Counted from the first letter of the stretch, positions 39,255 to 48,314 are shown. The stretch: DNA of 64,000 nucleotides from Roseibium algicola (GCF_001999245.1 NZ_CP019630.1:186001-250000); one strand, 5' to 3'. Numbers and translations are program-made. The notes: a model not told the origin generated them from the sequence alone.

Positions 39255-41210
39255 TCAGAATGTCCTGATGGCATCGCCCAGGGTTTCACGGATTTCTTCC
39301 CGGCGCACGGATAGTGCCGCAATTTCCGTATCGACATCCTCGATCCGGGTTTCGCTTTCCTCCAGCTTTCGGGCGGCACGCTTGTAGAGATCGGCCCCCG
39401 GCTCCAGAGCCGCCAGGTTGGCCCGGTGGCGTTCCTGGTCCCGGCTCTCCTCATCCTTTTCCAGCCGCAAGCGCTGGATCTGGCGCTCGATCTGGGCGAT
39501 CTCGTTCTGCAGCTCAGACAGTTCCTTCAGCTTTGCAGCGGTTTCCTTGTCCGGCGAGCGCCTGGAGAGATAAAGCAGCTGGTTCGCATCGGTGGAGATC
39601 AGTGAATAAGTCTCCGACAAGGTCCGCTCCTGCAGGGCGGAAACCGTTTCCGTTGCTCCCGCTGGCACTTCCACCTTCAAACGGTGGTGCGTTGCGGTGC
39701 TGTCCAATTCCTGTTCGGAGGAAAACTGCCACCCGGGACGTTTGGCATGCTCGATGACGATCGTGCGGTCACCGTCCGGGGCTCCCTTGATCGCATATTG
39801 CGTCGAGGATCGCTCGCGCACCATCGCGTTCAGAACCCCGTCATTGACCTTGATCGAGACGATCTGGCTGTCTGCAGATGTTGACTGTGCAATCCTGACC
39901 TTCTTGTCGGTCGCAAAGCTTGCCATGCGGCTTTCGCCCGAAGGCATGCCGCTGATCTGCGCGTCGCCGACATATCCTTCCTTTTCGTCATAAACCGTCA
40001 GGATGCCCTGCGGCAGGCTGGTTTCGGTCTCGTTCTTGATCAGAATTGCAGCAATGGGATGCTGCAGGCCGCTTTCCGGCTGGAATACGGAAACCGTTTC
40101 GGCGGATACGACCTTGTCGACGATCGGCGCCGACAGGGTTTCCCCGCTTTCAAGGTCGACAGGCCATGGAATTGTGAAGGACGCGGTGACCGCGCCTTCG
40201 CTCACCTCGCCGACATTGGCAGCGGCCATGTTGAGAACCATTTCCGGCGCAACCGCCGAGCCAATGAAGCTGGAACGCGCCGCGCCCGGCATGCGGGCCT
40301 CGCTCTCGGCAACATCAAACTGCGGTTCCGCCCCCATGTCGACAGGAGGCACGTAGCCACTGGACACATCCACCGGCACTTCCTGCCGTTGCTTCCAGTA
40401 AAGATCGTGGAGCCGCTGTTTCAGCGTTACCGGAGCGCCGGAAGACAGCGTTATCCTGACATCGTCCCAGTCCTCGCCGCTGGCGTTTTCAAGTACGGCC
40501 CAGGCCTGCAGCCGGGCCTTGTCATCAGCCATCGTCACCACGCGGTAAGCCGTCTTCCAGATGGGCGCCGGCACGACGTAGGAAACCGCAACCTCGCGTT
40601 CGCCCTCGCCTGCCACTTTCAAGGCAACGGTTCGCGCGCCGTCCGACTTGCCGTTGCCAACGGCCGACAAGGCCTTTGCAACCTTCTGCTGAATGTCTTC
40701 ATCGAGAAACGTGACTTCGGTATCTGCGGACAGGCCGACACCGGTGATGCGACCATCACTGAGAACCGAAATGACAAAGGACTGCCCCCTGTCGCCGTCA
40801 TCCTGCGCCGACACGCCGAGAACGAGCCCCTCGACCGTGGACCCGGCCTTTTCCAGACGCACGCGGGTCCCTTGCAGTTTTGCCAGAAGGCGTGCGGGCG
40901 ACTGCAGGTCCTCAACGGTGAATGGCAGGTTCTTGAAGGTTTCCGCCAGCGGGTTCGGGCCGGGAAGAGTAATGCCCTCGACAACGCCTGCCTCGTCGAA
41001 CACGACAATGCTCTTCAGCACATCGTTCACCTGTTCGAGCGGGACCGTCATGTTGATCAGACCGCTGCTGTCAATATCCGCCTTGCGCACCACTTCGGCG
41101 AGACCACCCGAAGACAGCGTGATGCTGGTAATGGGCCCATTGTCGGCGCCAAACGCCCCGGCAGGCAGGAAAAGGCCCACGAGTGCGAGAGAAGAAACGC
41201 GTGCAATCAT
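39255..41210 (-). CDS. DUF4139 secreted protein
   Basis: The 651-residue protein has a signal peptide (SSLALVGLFLPAGAFGA), an N-terminal part with long beta-rich segments, and a DUF4139 core (AVSYVVPAPIWKTAYRVV near residue 210; LQAWAVLENASGEDWDDVRITLSSG). A C-terminal coiled coil (about 560-640, LQNEIAQIERQIQRLRLEKDE) completes it. Relatives are periplasmic or outer-membrane associated and have no established function. The gene is convergent with gph, 18 bases apart. Confidence 0.85.
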   Translation of the reverse strand: MIARVSSLALVGLFLPAGAFGADNGPITSITLSSGGLAEVVRKADIDSSGLINMTVPLEQVNDVLKSIVVFDEAGVVEGITLPGPNPLAETFKNLPFTVEDLQSPARLLAKLQGTRVRLEKAGSTVEGLVLGVSAQDDGDRGQSFVISVLSDGRITGVGLSADTEVTFLDEDIQQKVAKALSAVGNGKSDGARTVALKVAGEGEREVAVSYVVPAPIWKTAYRVVTMADDKARLQAWAVLENASGEDWDDVRITLSSGAPVTLKQRLHDLYWKQRQEVPVDVSSGYVPPVDMGAEPQFDVAESEARMPGAARSSFIGSAVAPEMVLNMAAANVGEVSEGAVTASFTIPWPVDLESGETLSAPIVDKVVSAETVSVFQPESGLQHPIAAILIKNETETSLPQGILTVYDEKEGYVGDAQISGMPSGESRMASFATDKKVRIAQSTSADSQIVSIKVNDGVLNAMVRERSSTQYAIKGAPDGDRTIVIEHAKRPGWQFSSEQELDSTATHHRLKVEVPAGATETVSALQERTLSETYSLISTDANQLLYLSRRSPDKETAAKLKELSELQNEIAQIERQIQRLRLEKDEESRDQERHRANLAALEPGADLYKRAARKLEESETRIEDVDTEIAALSVRREEIRETLGDAIRTF

Positions 41211-41545
41211 TTAAAAACACTCCAAAAAACAGTCAGCGGAAACGATCGTCTGCTTTAAATACGGCCTTTTCGCGAAGACTGATAACGGCTCCTGACATAA
41301 TCTGTCACGCGATACGACAGCCTTCCGGATCCGACCGCTTGATGAATACCTCACCAAACGGAAGACCGCGCCGACAGGAAACCGCCCCACATGACGGCAC
41401 CCCCGATTTTCCAGACATTGCCGGTCAGACGACAAATATTTTCGCCCGGGACAGCGGGTCACCTCTTTCCGTCGCATCAACACAAAAAGCAATTAGCGAC
41501 GACCGGCGAACACAGTAAGCAGACGTCGGCTCCAGAAAAAGGGTG

Positions 41546-41574
41546 TTGCGCAAGCCGTTGATTTGCCCTAGATA
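41546..41574 (+). promoter_or_regulatory. Candidate promoter of tRNA-Val
   Basis: A -35 like TTGCGC (41546-41551) and a -10 like TAGATA (41569-41574) are separated by 17 bases, placing a start near 41581, just before the tRNA at 41598. The rest of the 387-base gap from 41211 has no supported gene. Confidence 0.5.
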
Positions 41575-41597
41575 CGCGCCACCAGCCGCCAAGGCAT

Positions 41598-41672
41598 GGG
41601 CGATTAGCTCAGCGGGAGAGCACTCCCTTCACACGGGAGGGGTCACTGGTTCAATCCCAGTATCGCCCACCA
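41598..41672 (+). tRNA. tRNA-Val (CAC)
   Basis: A complete cloverleaf can be drawn. Acceptor GGGCGAT pairs with ATCGCCC. The D-arm is GCTCAGCGGGAGAGC. The anticodon stem CTCCC/GGGAG (41623-41627, 41635-41639) encloses loop TTCACAC, anticodon CAC at 41630-41632. The T-arm is ACTGGTTCAATCCCAGT. The genomic 3' end encodes ACCA. It reads GUG valine codons. No second tRNA follows. Confidence 0.97.
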
Positions 41673-41924
41673 TTTTCCTTTGATTACCTCCAGATCCGGT
41701 TTCCGCAATTTTCACTACTTTGCCGTGATCCGATTCACCACAATTGCAACTCTTGCCAGAAATCTGGGCAAATTCTCCTGAAAACCAGCCCTGCAAAAGG
41801 TGAGCGTGTATATTGGTCAGATCCGTTCCGTTGAGCGGATCCTGATGATCGGGCGAACCGGAAGTGATCCGGTTTCGTGTTGCCCGCCAGCAAAGCCCTG
41901 GCTCCGGCACTGGGCATGGATGAC

Positions 41925-42350
41925 ATGTTTCGCTCCGCGACCAAAAAAGCTGCGGCACTTTTCCTGTTGTTTGCGGTCCTTGCGCCCGCAACGGTCGCTC
42001 GCGCGCAGTCCTCGCAGAACATCCAACTGCCGTCAGCTCCTCTGCTCACCGACGAGCAACAGCGGCTCAATCAATCGCTTCTGCAGCAGCAGATGTTGAT
42101 TCTGGAACTCGAGCGACAACGACTGGCGCAGGAAAGGCTTGAACTGGAAGAAGCGCAGCGCGTTCAGCAATTGCGCGAAGAAAGAGTTCGCCTTTTACAA
42201 CTGGAAAGACAACGCCGGCTGGGCCAGCCGCAAAACAGGTCTTACTATCGGCGCCAGCAATACCAGCGCGAAGACTACCGGCCGCAGCGGGGCCAGCCAC
42301 AACAATACCAACGCCAGCAATTCCAGTCACAGCAGTTCCGACGGCAATAA
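41925..42350 (+). CDS. Secreted Gln/Arg-rich hypothetical protein
   Basis: The 141-residue frame starts MFRSATKKAAALFLLFAVLAPATVARAQ, a clear signal peptide. A helical Glu/Gln/Arg/Leu-rich segment follows (QQQMLILELERQRLAQERLE, probably coiled coil). The tail is built of Gln, Arg and Tyr (QQYQREDYRPQRGQPQQYQ). ATG 41916 is an equally possible start. I recognise no family; the composition suggests a flexible, basic secreted protein. Confidence 0.6.
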   Translation: MFRSATKKAAALFLLFAVLAPATVARAQSSQNIQLPSAPLLTDEQQRLNQSLLQQQMLILELERQRLAQERLELEEAQRVQQLREERVRLLQLERQRRLGQPQNRSYYRRQQYQREDYRPQRGQPQQYQRQQFQSQQFRRQ

Positions 42351-42475
42351 GCTCTTTCGAGCAAGAAATTCAGGTTCAATCCCCAAGGTAATCCGGACAG
42401 TTTGGCTTGTCGGCCTGCCTTTGAGACCCCTTCCTGCTATTGTTCTTCAAGTGATTCCCGAAGAGCAGATAGAAG

Positions 42476-44332
42476 ATGGCCACGCAAACCGCTCCAAATC
42501 CTTTACGCGAAAAGCTCGTCAAGGGGCTGTCCTATCATCAGTCAGGTGAGATTGAAAAGGCGCAGCGGTGCTACAAGCTGGTATTGAAAAAGGCGCCGAC
42601 CAATCCGGATGCGCTCAATCTGCTAGGCGTGACCTACAGGCAATTGGGATCGCCCAAAAAGGCCGTTGAATACATCCAGAAGGCGATTGCCCAGAACCCG
42701 AACCAGGCGTCGTTCTATGCCAACCTCGCCCGAGCGATGATGGACATCGGAACGGATTCGGAAAGCATGCTCGCCGTTTCGGAAAAAGCCCTGTCGCTCA
42801 ACCCGAAAGAGCGCGAGGCACTCAACATCAAGGCAATTGCGCTGACCGGGCTGCAACAGTTTGAAGAAGCGGAAGCAATCTTCAAGAGCTTGCTTGTCTC
42901 CAATCCGAACCATGGTGAAGTCTACACGAACTATGGCCTGCTTCTGCGCAAGAACAACCGATTTGAAGAAGCGCTCACCTTCTTCAAACGCGCGGAAATG
43001 CTTGCACCGGACAACGTGGAAAACTGTATCGAACAGGCCCGTTGTCGCCTTGAACTGAAACAGTTCGACGCCTCGCTCGAGGCGATCGACAAGGCCTTGG
43101 AGCGCTTCAAGAACAACCCGCTCCTGCTCCACGAAAAGGCCCGTATCCTGTTCTCGATTTCCAGGGCACACGAGGGCTTGAAATACGCCGAAGAGGCCGT
43201 CAGAGGCACACCGGGCAACTATCACTGCAAGGTTACGCTCGGGGTTCACTACCTCATGCTCGGCCGCGGACAGGACAGTATCGACATTCTCCAGAAGGCA
43301 AAGGAGGAAGCACCTGGCGGCGTGATTTCCGGCCTCGACTGGAACCTGTCGCTCGCCTATCTGTCGATGGGCAACCTCGAAACGGGTTGGGACATTCACG
43401 CGGCCCGCTTTGAAGACAAGAAAGCAACCTCCCAACGACGTGAGTTTCCAAAGCCGGAATGGGAAGGCGAGGATATCTCGGACAAAACGGTGTTGCTGTG
43501 GGGCGATCAGGGGCTTGGTGACGCGCTCAAGTGCGGCACGATGTTTCTCGATATCCAGGCGCGAGCGAAAAAGCTCATTCTCGAAGTGTCGGCGAAGTCG
43601 GTTCCCTTCTTCCAGAATTCGTTTCCGGAGATCCTTGTCAGGCCCGGCACGCCAAAGGACGACCAGGCCCCGGAGGATGCGGATTACGACATAACGGCCA
43701 ACATGGTCGATCTAGCGCGCTATTTCCGGCGGGATTTCGAGAGCTTCAAGAAGGCCCCCTACCCGGTTTACAAATTCAACCAGGAAAAGGCCCGCGAATA
43801 TCTCGGCAGGCTGCCGGACGCCGACAAGAAACCGATTATCGGCGTCTCCTGGCGCTCACGGAACCTGGAAAAATACCGCGCGCGCTATTACCTGTCCGCG
43901 CCTGATTTTGCGCCGATCCTTGATGCTGAAGACGCGATCTACGTCAATCTTCAGTACATGGCCCTGCAAAAGGAGCTCGACTTCCTGGTGGCCCGCTCGG
44001 AAGGAAAGTTCACCTATTTCCCGGACGTCGATCTCTTCAACGACCTGATGGCGGCCGCCGACCTGACCGCCATTTGCGATGTTGTGGTTTCGGCAAATAC
44101 CAGTGTTGCAGACATGGCGGGCATTCTTGGCGTTCCCTGCGTGCGCTTCGGCCCGGTGGAACCCGCCCTGTTGCTCGGCCAGGCCAATCCTCCCTGGTAT
44201 CCAAGCATGAAGTACATCTACATCGACGAGACGCATCCGACGGTGGAGATGGTACCGCAGGTCATTCAGGTCATGCGTGAAGAACTGGCAGCCGGTTATC
44301 CTGGCAAACGGAACGAACGGCTGGGCCTGTAG
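42476..44332 (+). CDS. TPR protein with glycosyltransferase-like C-terminal half
   Basis: The 618-residue protein has about eight tetratricopeptide repeats in residues 5-310 (for example NPDALNLLGVTYRQLGSPKKAVEYIQ). The C-terminal half (about 345-600) has VLLWGDQGLGDALKC and late VVVSANTSVADMAGILGVP, the pattern of GT9/heptosyltransferase-like or OGT-like domains. Such TPR-glycosyltransferase proteins often sit with flagellin or surface-glycan genes. Here it faces a nonulosonic acid cluster tail to tail. Transferase activity is inferred. ATG 42476 follows AGAAG. Confidence 0.82.
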   Translation: MATQTAPNPLREKLVKGLSYHQSGEIEKAQRCYKLVLKKAPTNPDALNLLGVTYRQLGSPKKAVEYIQKAIAQNPNQASFYANLARAMMDIGTDSESMLAVSEKALSLNPKEREALNIKAIALTGLQQFEEAEAIFKSLLVSNPNHGEVYTNYGLLLRKNNRFEEALTFFKRAEMLAPDNVENCIEQARCRLELKQFDASLEAIDKALERFKNNPLLLHEKARILFSISRAHEGLKYAEEAVRGTPGNYHCKVTLGVHYLMLGRGQDSIDILQKAKEEAPGGVISGLDWNLSLAYLSMGNLETGWDIHAARFEDKKATSQRREFPKPEWEGEDISDKTVLLWGDQGLGDALKCGTMFLDIQARAKKLILEVSAKSVPFFQNSFPEILVRPGTPKDDQAPEDADYDITANMVDLARYFRRDFESFKKAPYPVYKFNQEKAREYLGRLPDADKKPIIGVSWRSRNLEKYRARYYLSAPDFAPILDAEDAIYVNLQYMALQKELDFLVARSEGKFTYFPDVDLFNDLMAAADLTAICDVVVSANTSVADMAGILGVPCVRFGPVEPALLLGQANPPWYPSMKYIYIDETHPTVEMVPQVIQVMREELAAGYPGKRNERLGL

Positions 44333-44404
44333 AAAGCTTTGCAGGCGCTGCCAGTGAACCTGCGGCAAAGCAGTGCGAACGTTTGTTGAACTGGCCGCTC
44401 CGCC

Positions 44405-45307
44405 TTAGCGAGCCTTTCTGGCAATCGCAACAAGCGTATCGGTCGCGTCGATCTTGCGGAGCGCAGCCTCGTAAGCCGACCTGAGTTCCGGTGTTTCCAA
44501 TGCGGACAGGCTTGACTTGTGGCCACCGGGCTTGCCGTTGGCAAGCCAGCCGAGATGGTTGGAAAGCGGATACCGCTGCACCCCTTCAATCACGACATCC
44601 GCAAAGCCGGCAGCGACAAGCAGCCGCCTCAGGCTTTCGCGTGTGTGGAGAATAAGGTGCTGGCTCCAGAGGGTGAAATTCTTGAAAGCTTCGTTCTGAA
44701 GATTGGACAACAGGAAATCGGAAGCATGCGGAACCTCGACAATCAGTGTTCCGGTGTCCGTCAGCAGTGCGCGCAACTCTCGCAAGGTTGAAAGCGGGTC
44801 GGGAAGATGCTCCAGCACATGAAAGGCAAAGACCGCATCCTGCGTTGCCGGAGAGATCTGGTTTGGATTGTCCACGCAGCGATAGCCATCGGCAACCAGC
44901 GCCTCGATGTAACCCCTGTGCAGCTCGATCCCCGTGACATCGGCACCACGACTGGCGGCCTCTCTCAGGAAAAGCCCTTTCCAGCATCCAAACTCGGTGA
45001 CTGTCTTGCCCGTATAAAACTGCTTGTAGGCATCCAGACGCCGGTACTGATCCTGTTGGTATTCGTAGTCCCAGTCGATGCGCTTGTAGAAGTCGTCCTT
45101 GCGGTGTTCAGCGCCTTCGTAGGTCTCGTCGCCGACATAGTAATCATTGATATAGACAACACCTGAAACCGTGTCGCGATAGACGGTCAAACCCTCCTTG
45201 TCGCGGGTACGGGGTGCAAAAACACTCTGGGTTTCAAGGGATGCAAGGCCGAGCTGCTGCAGCGTATCGAACACCGAAAGGTTCTTTTGCAGTGGGTCTA
45301 CGGCCAT
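44405..45307 (-). CDS. Class I SAM-dependent methyltransferase
   Basis: The 300-residue protein has a methyltransferase domain at about 90-225. The SAM loop is VTEFGCWKGLFLREAASRG (motif I with Trp in place of the usual Gly), motif II acidic GIELHRGYIEAL, and AVFAFHVLEHLPDP before the fourth strand. The N-terminal 90 residues include TVSGVVYINDYYVGDETYEG. It probably modifies a sugar intermediate or glycan of the neighbouring cluster. It starts 116 bases after the CMP-sugar synthetase stop on the same strand. Confidence 0.82.
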   Translation of the reverse strand: MAVDPLQKNLSVFDTLQQLGLASLETQSVFAPRTRDKEGLTVYRDTVSGVVYINDYYVGDETYEGAEHRKDDFYKRIDWDYEYQQDQYRRLDAYKQFYTGKTVTEFGCWKGLFLREAASRGADVTGIELHRGYIEALVADGYRCVDNPNQISPATQDAVFAFHVLEHLPDPLSTLRELRALLTDTGTLIVEVPHASDFLLSNLQNEAFKNFTLWSQHLILHTRESLRRLLVAAGFADVVIEGVQRYPLSNHLGWLANGKPGGHKSSLSALETPELRSAYEAALRKIDATDTLVAIARKAR

Positions 45308-45423
45308 ATTTCACCTTCTCAGTCGCAAGGTGCCCGGGGAGCGAAGACGTTTGCAGATTGCACGTATCGCGAACCCCGAACCCAAATTCTTCCATGTCAC
45401 CACCTGGAGTGATGACGGTCCTG

Positions 45424-46605
45424 TCAGTTGGCAATCATGCCCCGTGCAATCAGCAGCTCGGAGACTTCATTCAGCACACCGGCACCGCCGGCACTTTCCA
45501 GAACCACCGTTGCCGTTGCCTTCACTTCAGCAGGCGCATTGCGCGGCGCGATGCTCAGACCGCAAGCCTTCATGCAGTCGAGATCCGCAATGTCTGCGCC
45601 GATATAGGCAATCTCGGACCACTCCAGCCCCTTTTTGGTGCGCCAGTCCGAAAGGGTTTCCATCTTGTCGAACAGATGATGCTTGTAATCCATGGCAAGC
45701 TTGCGGGCGCGCTGGACAGCGAGACTGTCCTCTTCCCGATCCAGCATCAGCAACATCATGCCGCGGCCAAGCAGACGGTCGAGACCGATTTCATCATACC
45801 GGTTGCAGACGATTGACTCCGTGCCGTCTCGATTGACGAAAACCGTATTGTCCGTGTGCACACCGGCAAAGGCGGTCACAACCGCCCGCAAGGGCTGGGT
45901 CTCAGTCTCGGTCAGGAAGCCGGTGAAGGGTTCTGACCGGATGAAAGCCTCGGCCATGTCCCAGTCCTGTGAAGTATCGATCTCGATCCAGGTCGAATCC
46001 ACCGGAACCAGGATCGTCTTTCCGCAGTAACGGTTGCCCGCTTCCAGGAATTCGGGAACACGCATGGCGTAGACGGCACCGTTTTCCCTGTATCTTGCAG
46101 AGATATCCTGCCGGCGAACGCGTTGTTTGCTCGGATCATGGTTGAGACCGACGCCTTCGCCGCTGGGGCCGACTTCCCAGTAGAAGCCATGGTCATCGAC
46201 CACCGAGATCGCGCTGGTCGCGTTCTTGGCCAGCAACGCTTCCACAACATGATCGACATGATGTGCCTGCGTGAAAGGGGCCGTGCACTGCAGGAAAACC
46301 AGAATGTCCGGCGGTTCGCTGACAAGGCTTGGCTCGTTCTGCAGAAGATGGATCAACGCGGACTCCGAGCTCGCGGTCGGTCCGGAAAGTTCGGTCGGGC
46401 GCAAAACGGATTTTGCCCCGTATTTCTCACCGACTGTCAGAATTTCCGCTGAATCGCTCGAAACGAATACTTCAGACACGAAACGCGACCCGCGTGCAGC
46501 ACGCACAGTCCGGCCGACAAGCGGAATGCCGTTCAAGGGCCGGATGTTTTTGCCCGGAAGACCGACGGAACCGCCTCTGGCAGGAATGGCCGCTACTATT
46601 TTCAT
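45424..46605 (-). CDS. CMP-nonulosonate synthetase (NeuA-like) fused to a degenerate HAD domain
   Basis: The 393-residue protein has an N-terminal cytidylyltransferase (1-235) with IPARGGSVGLPGKN at 7-20, LQCTAPF and YRENGAVYA, so it should activate a sialic-acid-like sugar with CTP. The C-terminal part (240-390) is a KdsC-like HAD domain, but motif I reads AFAGVHTD where DxDGxxTD is expected (A245 and A247 for the two aspartates). Motif IV reads IGADIADL, with A337 for the first Asp. The phosphatase is therefore probably dead and may serve oligomerisation. The start is ATG 46605; a GTG five codons earlier is less likely. Confidence 0.87.
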   Translation of the reverse strand: MKIVAAIPARGGSVGLPGKNIRPLNGIPLVGRTVRAARGSRFVSEVFVSSDSAEILTVGEKYGAKSVLRPTELSGPTASSESALIHLLQNEPSLVSEPPDILVFLQCTAPFTQAHHVDHVVEALLAKNATSAISVVDDHGFYWEVGPSGEGVGLNHDPSKQRVRRQDISARYRENGAVYAMRVPEFLEAGNRYCGKTILVPVDSTWIEIDTSQDWDMAEAFIRSEPFTGFLTETETQPLRAVVTAFAGVHTDNTVFVNRDGTESIVCNRYDEIGLDRLLGRGMMLLMLDREEDSLAVQRARKLAMDYKHHLFDKMETLSDWRTKKGLEWSEIAYIGADIADLDCMKACGLSIAPRNAPAEVKATATVVLESAGGAGVLNEVSELLIARGMIAN

Positions 46606-46636
46606 TTTCTGCTCAACCACCTCGGAGAAGCTGGGG

Positions 46637-47386
46637 TCACTCTGGTTTGCGCGCGAACACGGTTACGAAAGATCCCCAGAACGCCGGCGACACATCCGCG
46701 TCGGCCCGTGCCATGCTGTCGAACGTTTCGCGCGTGGCAAAACGCGTTCCGAAATAGGGATATTCGACCATTTCGATGCGGAATCCCGTGTCACGCAGCA
46801 GCCTGACAAGAGAATCGTCAGAGAACAGGCTCACATGAGTTGGGTCATGCAGCAACCGGAAACGATCACCGTAGACCCGGGCGGCCGCAGAAGCGAAATT
46901 CGGCGTGCCACAAATGAAGTCACCACCCGGTTTCAGGATCTCGAAGATGGTTTCAACAAAGGGGATCGGCTCGTCGACATGCTCGATAACATGGTTGGCG
47001 GTCACCACATCGAACGTGCTTGAAGGAAACGTACCCTTCTCCAGAACACCGTGCCGAAGCTCTGCCGAACACCATTGGCGAGCGACCTCTACCGCCTTCT
47101 CGGAAGGATCCAGGCCGAAACACTCGTTCTTGCCCGTGAGTTGCTCAAGCAATTCGCCAAGGCCGAAGCCGATATCAAGCACTCGTCCCGGCGACCGTGC
47201 GTTGACGTAGTCCGCGATATAGCGAACATCTTCCTTGCGCTGATCACGCTCGGCTTCAATGTCCCTGACCTTGCCGTCCGGATCCGTCTTTGCTTCCCAA
47301 TAGTCCTGCGGGAGCGGCCGGGCTGGATAAGCCACATAATAGCTCTCCCCCCGGTAAAGATTCAGGCAGCGGTCAATGATGGACAT
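46637..47386 (-). CDS. Class I SAM-dependent methyltransferase
   Basis: The 249-residue enzyme has the SAM motif VLDIGFGLGELLEQLTG at about 70-86, FGLDPSEKAVE, and VVTANHVIEHVDEP (motif IV region), then a C-terminal lid with HDPTHVSLFSDDSLVRLL. The latter is typical of UbiG/Methyltransf_23 proteins in polysaccharide clusters. It lies 31 bases upstream of the CMP-sugar synthetase. An intrinsic terminator sits just before its start, so its own promoter or read-through from neuB is needed. Confidence 0.85.
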   Translation of the reverse strand: MSIIDRCLNLYRGESYYVAYPARPLPQDYWEAKTDPDGKVRDIEAERDQRKEDVRYIADYVNARSPGRVLDIGFGLGELLEQLTGKNECFGLDPSEKAVEVARQWCSAELRHGVLEKGTFPSSTFDVVTANHVIEHVDEPIPFVETIFEILKPGGDFICGTPNFASAAARVYGDRFRLLHDPTHVSLFSDDSLVRLLRDTGFRIEMVEYPYFGTRFATRETFDSMARADADVSPAFWGSFVTVFARKPE

Positions 47387-47401
47387 AAATGGCTCTTGAA
47401 C

Positions 47402-47432
47402 AAAAAAAGGGCCGACCGGTTCCGGTCAGCCC
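47402..47432 (-). terminator. Intrinsic terminator downstream of the neuB-like gene
   Basis: Arms 47409-47419 and 47422-47432 (11 bases, one G-T pair) close on TT. On the minus strand a run of seven T follows (47402-47408). It lies 18 bases after the synthase stop and 16 bases before the next gene's ATG. Confidence 0.88.
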
Positions 47433-47450
47433 ACCAATACCTCAATCGTC

Positions 47451-48314
47451 TCACGCCGCCTGCAGCGTGACTTTCCGGCGAAGCTTTTCCGCGATCGGCT
47501 TCTCGTCTTCATAGAAGCGCAGAACCCCGTCGCCCCGGACCACTTCCACCCGGCGCACCTGCGAAACCAGCTCAGCGACTTCCGGCATTTCAAGCGACGC
47601 CTTCTGGTCGGACCCCCAGTCCGAGCGATCCAGCGTGACATGCCGTTCAATGGAACACGCCCCAAGAGCGGCGGCACAGACGCTTGGCAGGATACCTTCT
47701 TCGTGACCGGAAAAACCGATCTTCAGATGGGGGAAAGCGTCCTTCAGGGTCGAAATGCCAAGCAGATTGATCTCGTCATCGCGCGTCGGATAGGTGGAGG
47801 TGCAGTGGTACAGGCAGGCGATCTCGCCGCCGGAGCGCTCGATCACGTCAACGAAGCTCTTCACCATTGCCATGTCGCTCATGCCGGTGGAAACCAGCAA
47901 GGGCCGGCCACTGCGAGCGCAATACTCCAGGAAATCCCGATCGGTCACCATCGCGGAAGCGACCTTGATATAGGGGGTGTCGTAGTCCAGCAGGAAATCG
48001 ACTGACCCTTCGTCCCATGGCGAGGCAAACCAGTCGATGCCCAGTTCCTTCGACAGCTTGTCGATGCGGTCGTAGTCGGCCTTGCCGAATTCCAGACCGC
48101 GCTTCAGATCGCCGTTCGTTGCGCCGAAGACGTTTTCACGGGGACGTGCCAGCTCTTCAGCGGAATAGACGACGTCGATCGTACGCTTTTGAAACTTGAC
48201 TGCGTCGCACCCGGCCTCCTTCGACTTGCGGATCATTTCGAGGGCCTGGTCGATATCGCCATTATGGTTGATACCGATTTCGGCAATCACATAGGTTCGA
48301 CTGTCGGAGATCAT
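47451..48314 (-). CDS. NeuB-family nonulosonic acid synthase lacking the SAF domain
   Basis: The 287-residue protein covers the NeuB TIM barrel: YVIAEIGINHNGDIDQAL, AVKFQKRTIDVVYS, WFASPWDEGSVDF, YIKVASAMVTD, LLVSTGMSD, YHCTSTYPT, GFSGHEEG and IERHVTLDRSDWGSDQKASLE. It joins phosphoenolpyruvate to an aldose. NeuB, LegI and PseI proteins usually reach about 340 residues with a C-terminal antifreeze-like SAF domain that caps the partner subunit's active site. This protein stops after the barrel. The sugar product is not predictable. The ATG at 48314 is the natural start. Confidence 0.87.
   Translation of the reverse strand: MISDSRTYVIAEIGINHNGDIDQALEMIRKSKEAGCDAVKFQKRTIDVVYSAEELARPRENVFGATNGDLKRGLEFGKADYDRIDKLSKELGIDWFASPWDEGSVDFLLDYDTPYIKVASAMVTDRDFLEYCARSGRPLLVSTGMSDMAMVKSFVDVIERSGGEIACLYHCTSTYPTRDDEINLLGISTLKDAFPHLKIGFSGHEEGILPSVCAAALGACSIERHVTLDRSDWGSDQKASLEMPEVAELVSQVRRVEVVRGDGVLRFYEDEKPIAEKLRRKVTLQAA

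Noticed and set aside
41211..41492. Frame of 93 codons upstream of tRNA-Val
   Set aside because: Basic, low-complexity composition and no ribosome site; the region more likely carries promoters.
44336..44371. Terminator between the TPR gene and the convergent methyltransferase gene
   Set aside because: An imperfect hairpin (GCTTTGC.AGG with CCT..GCAAAGC) is present, but the loop is long and there is no T run.
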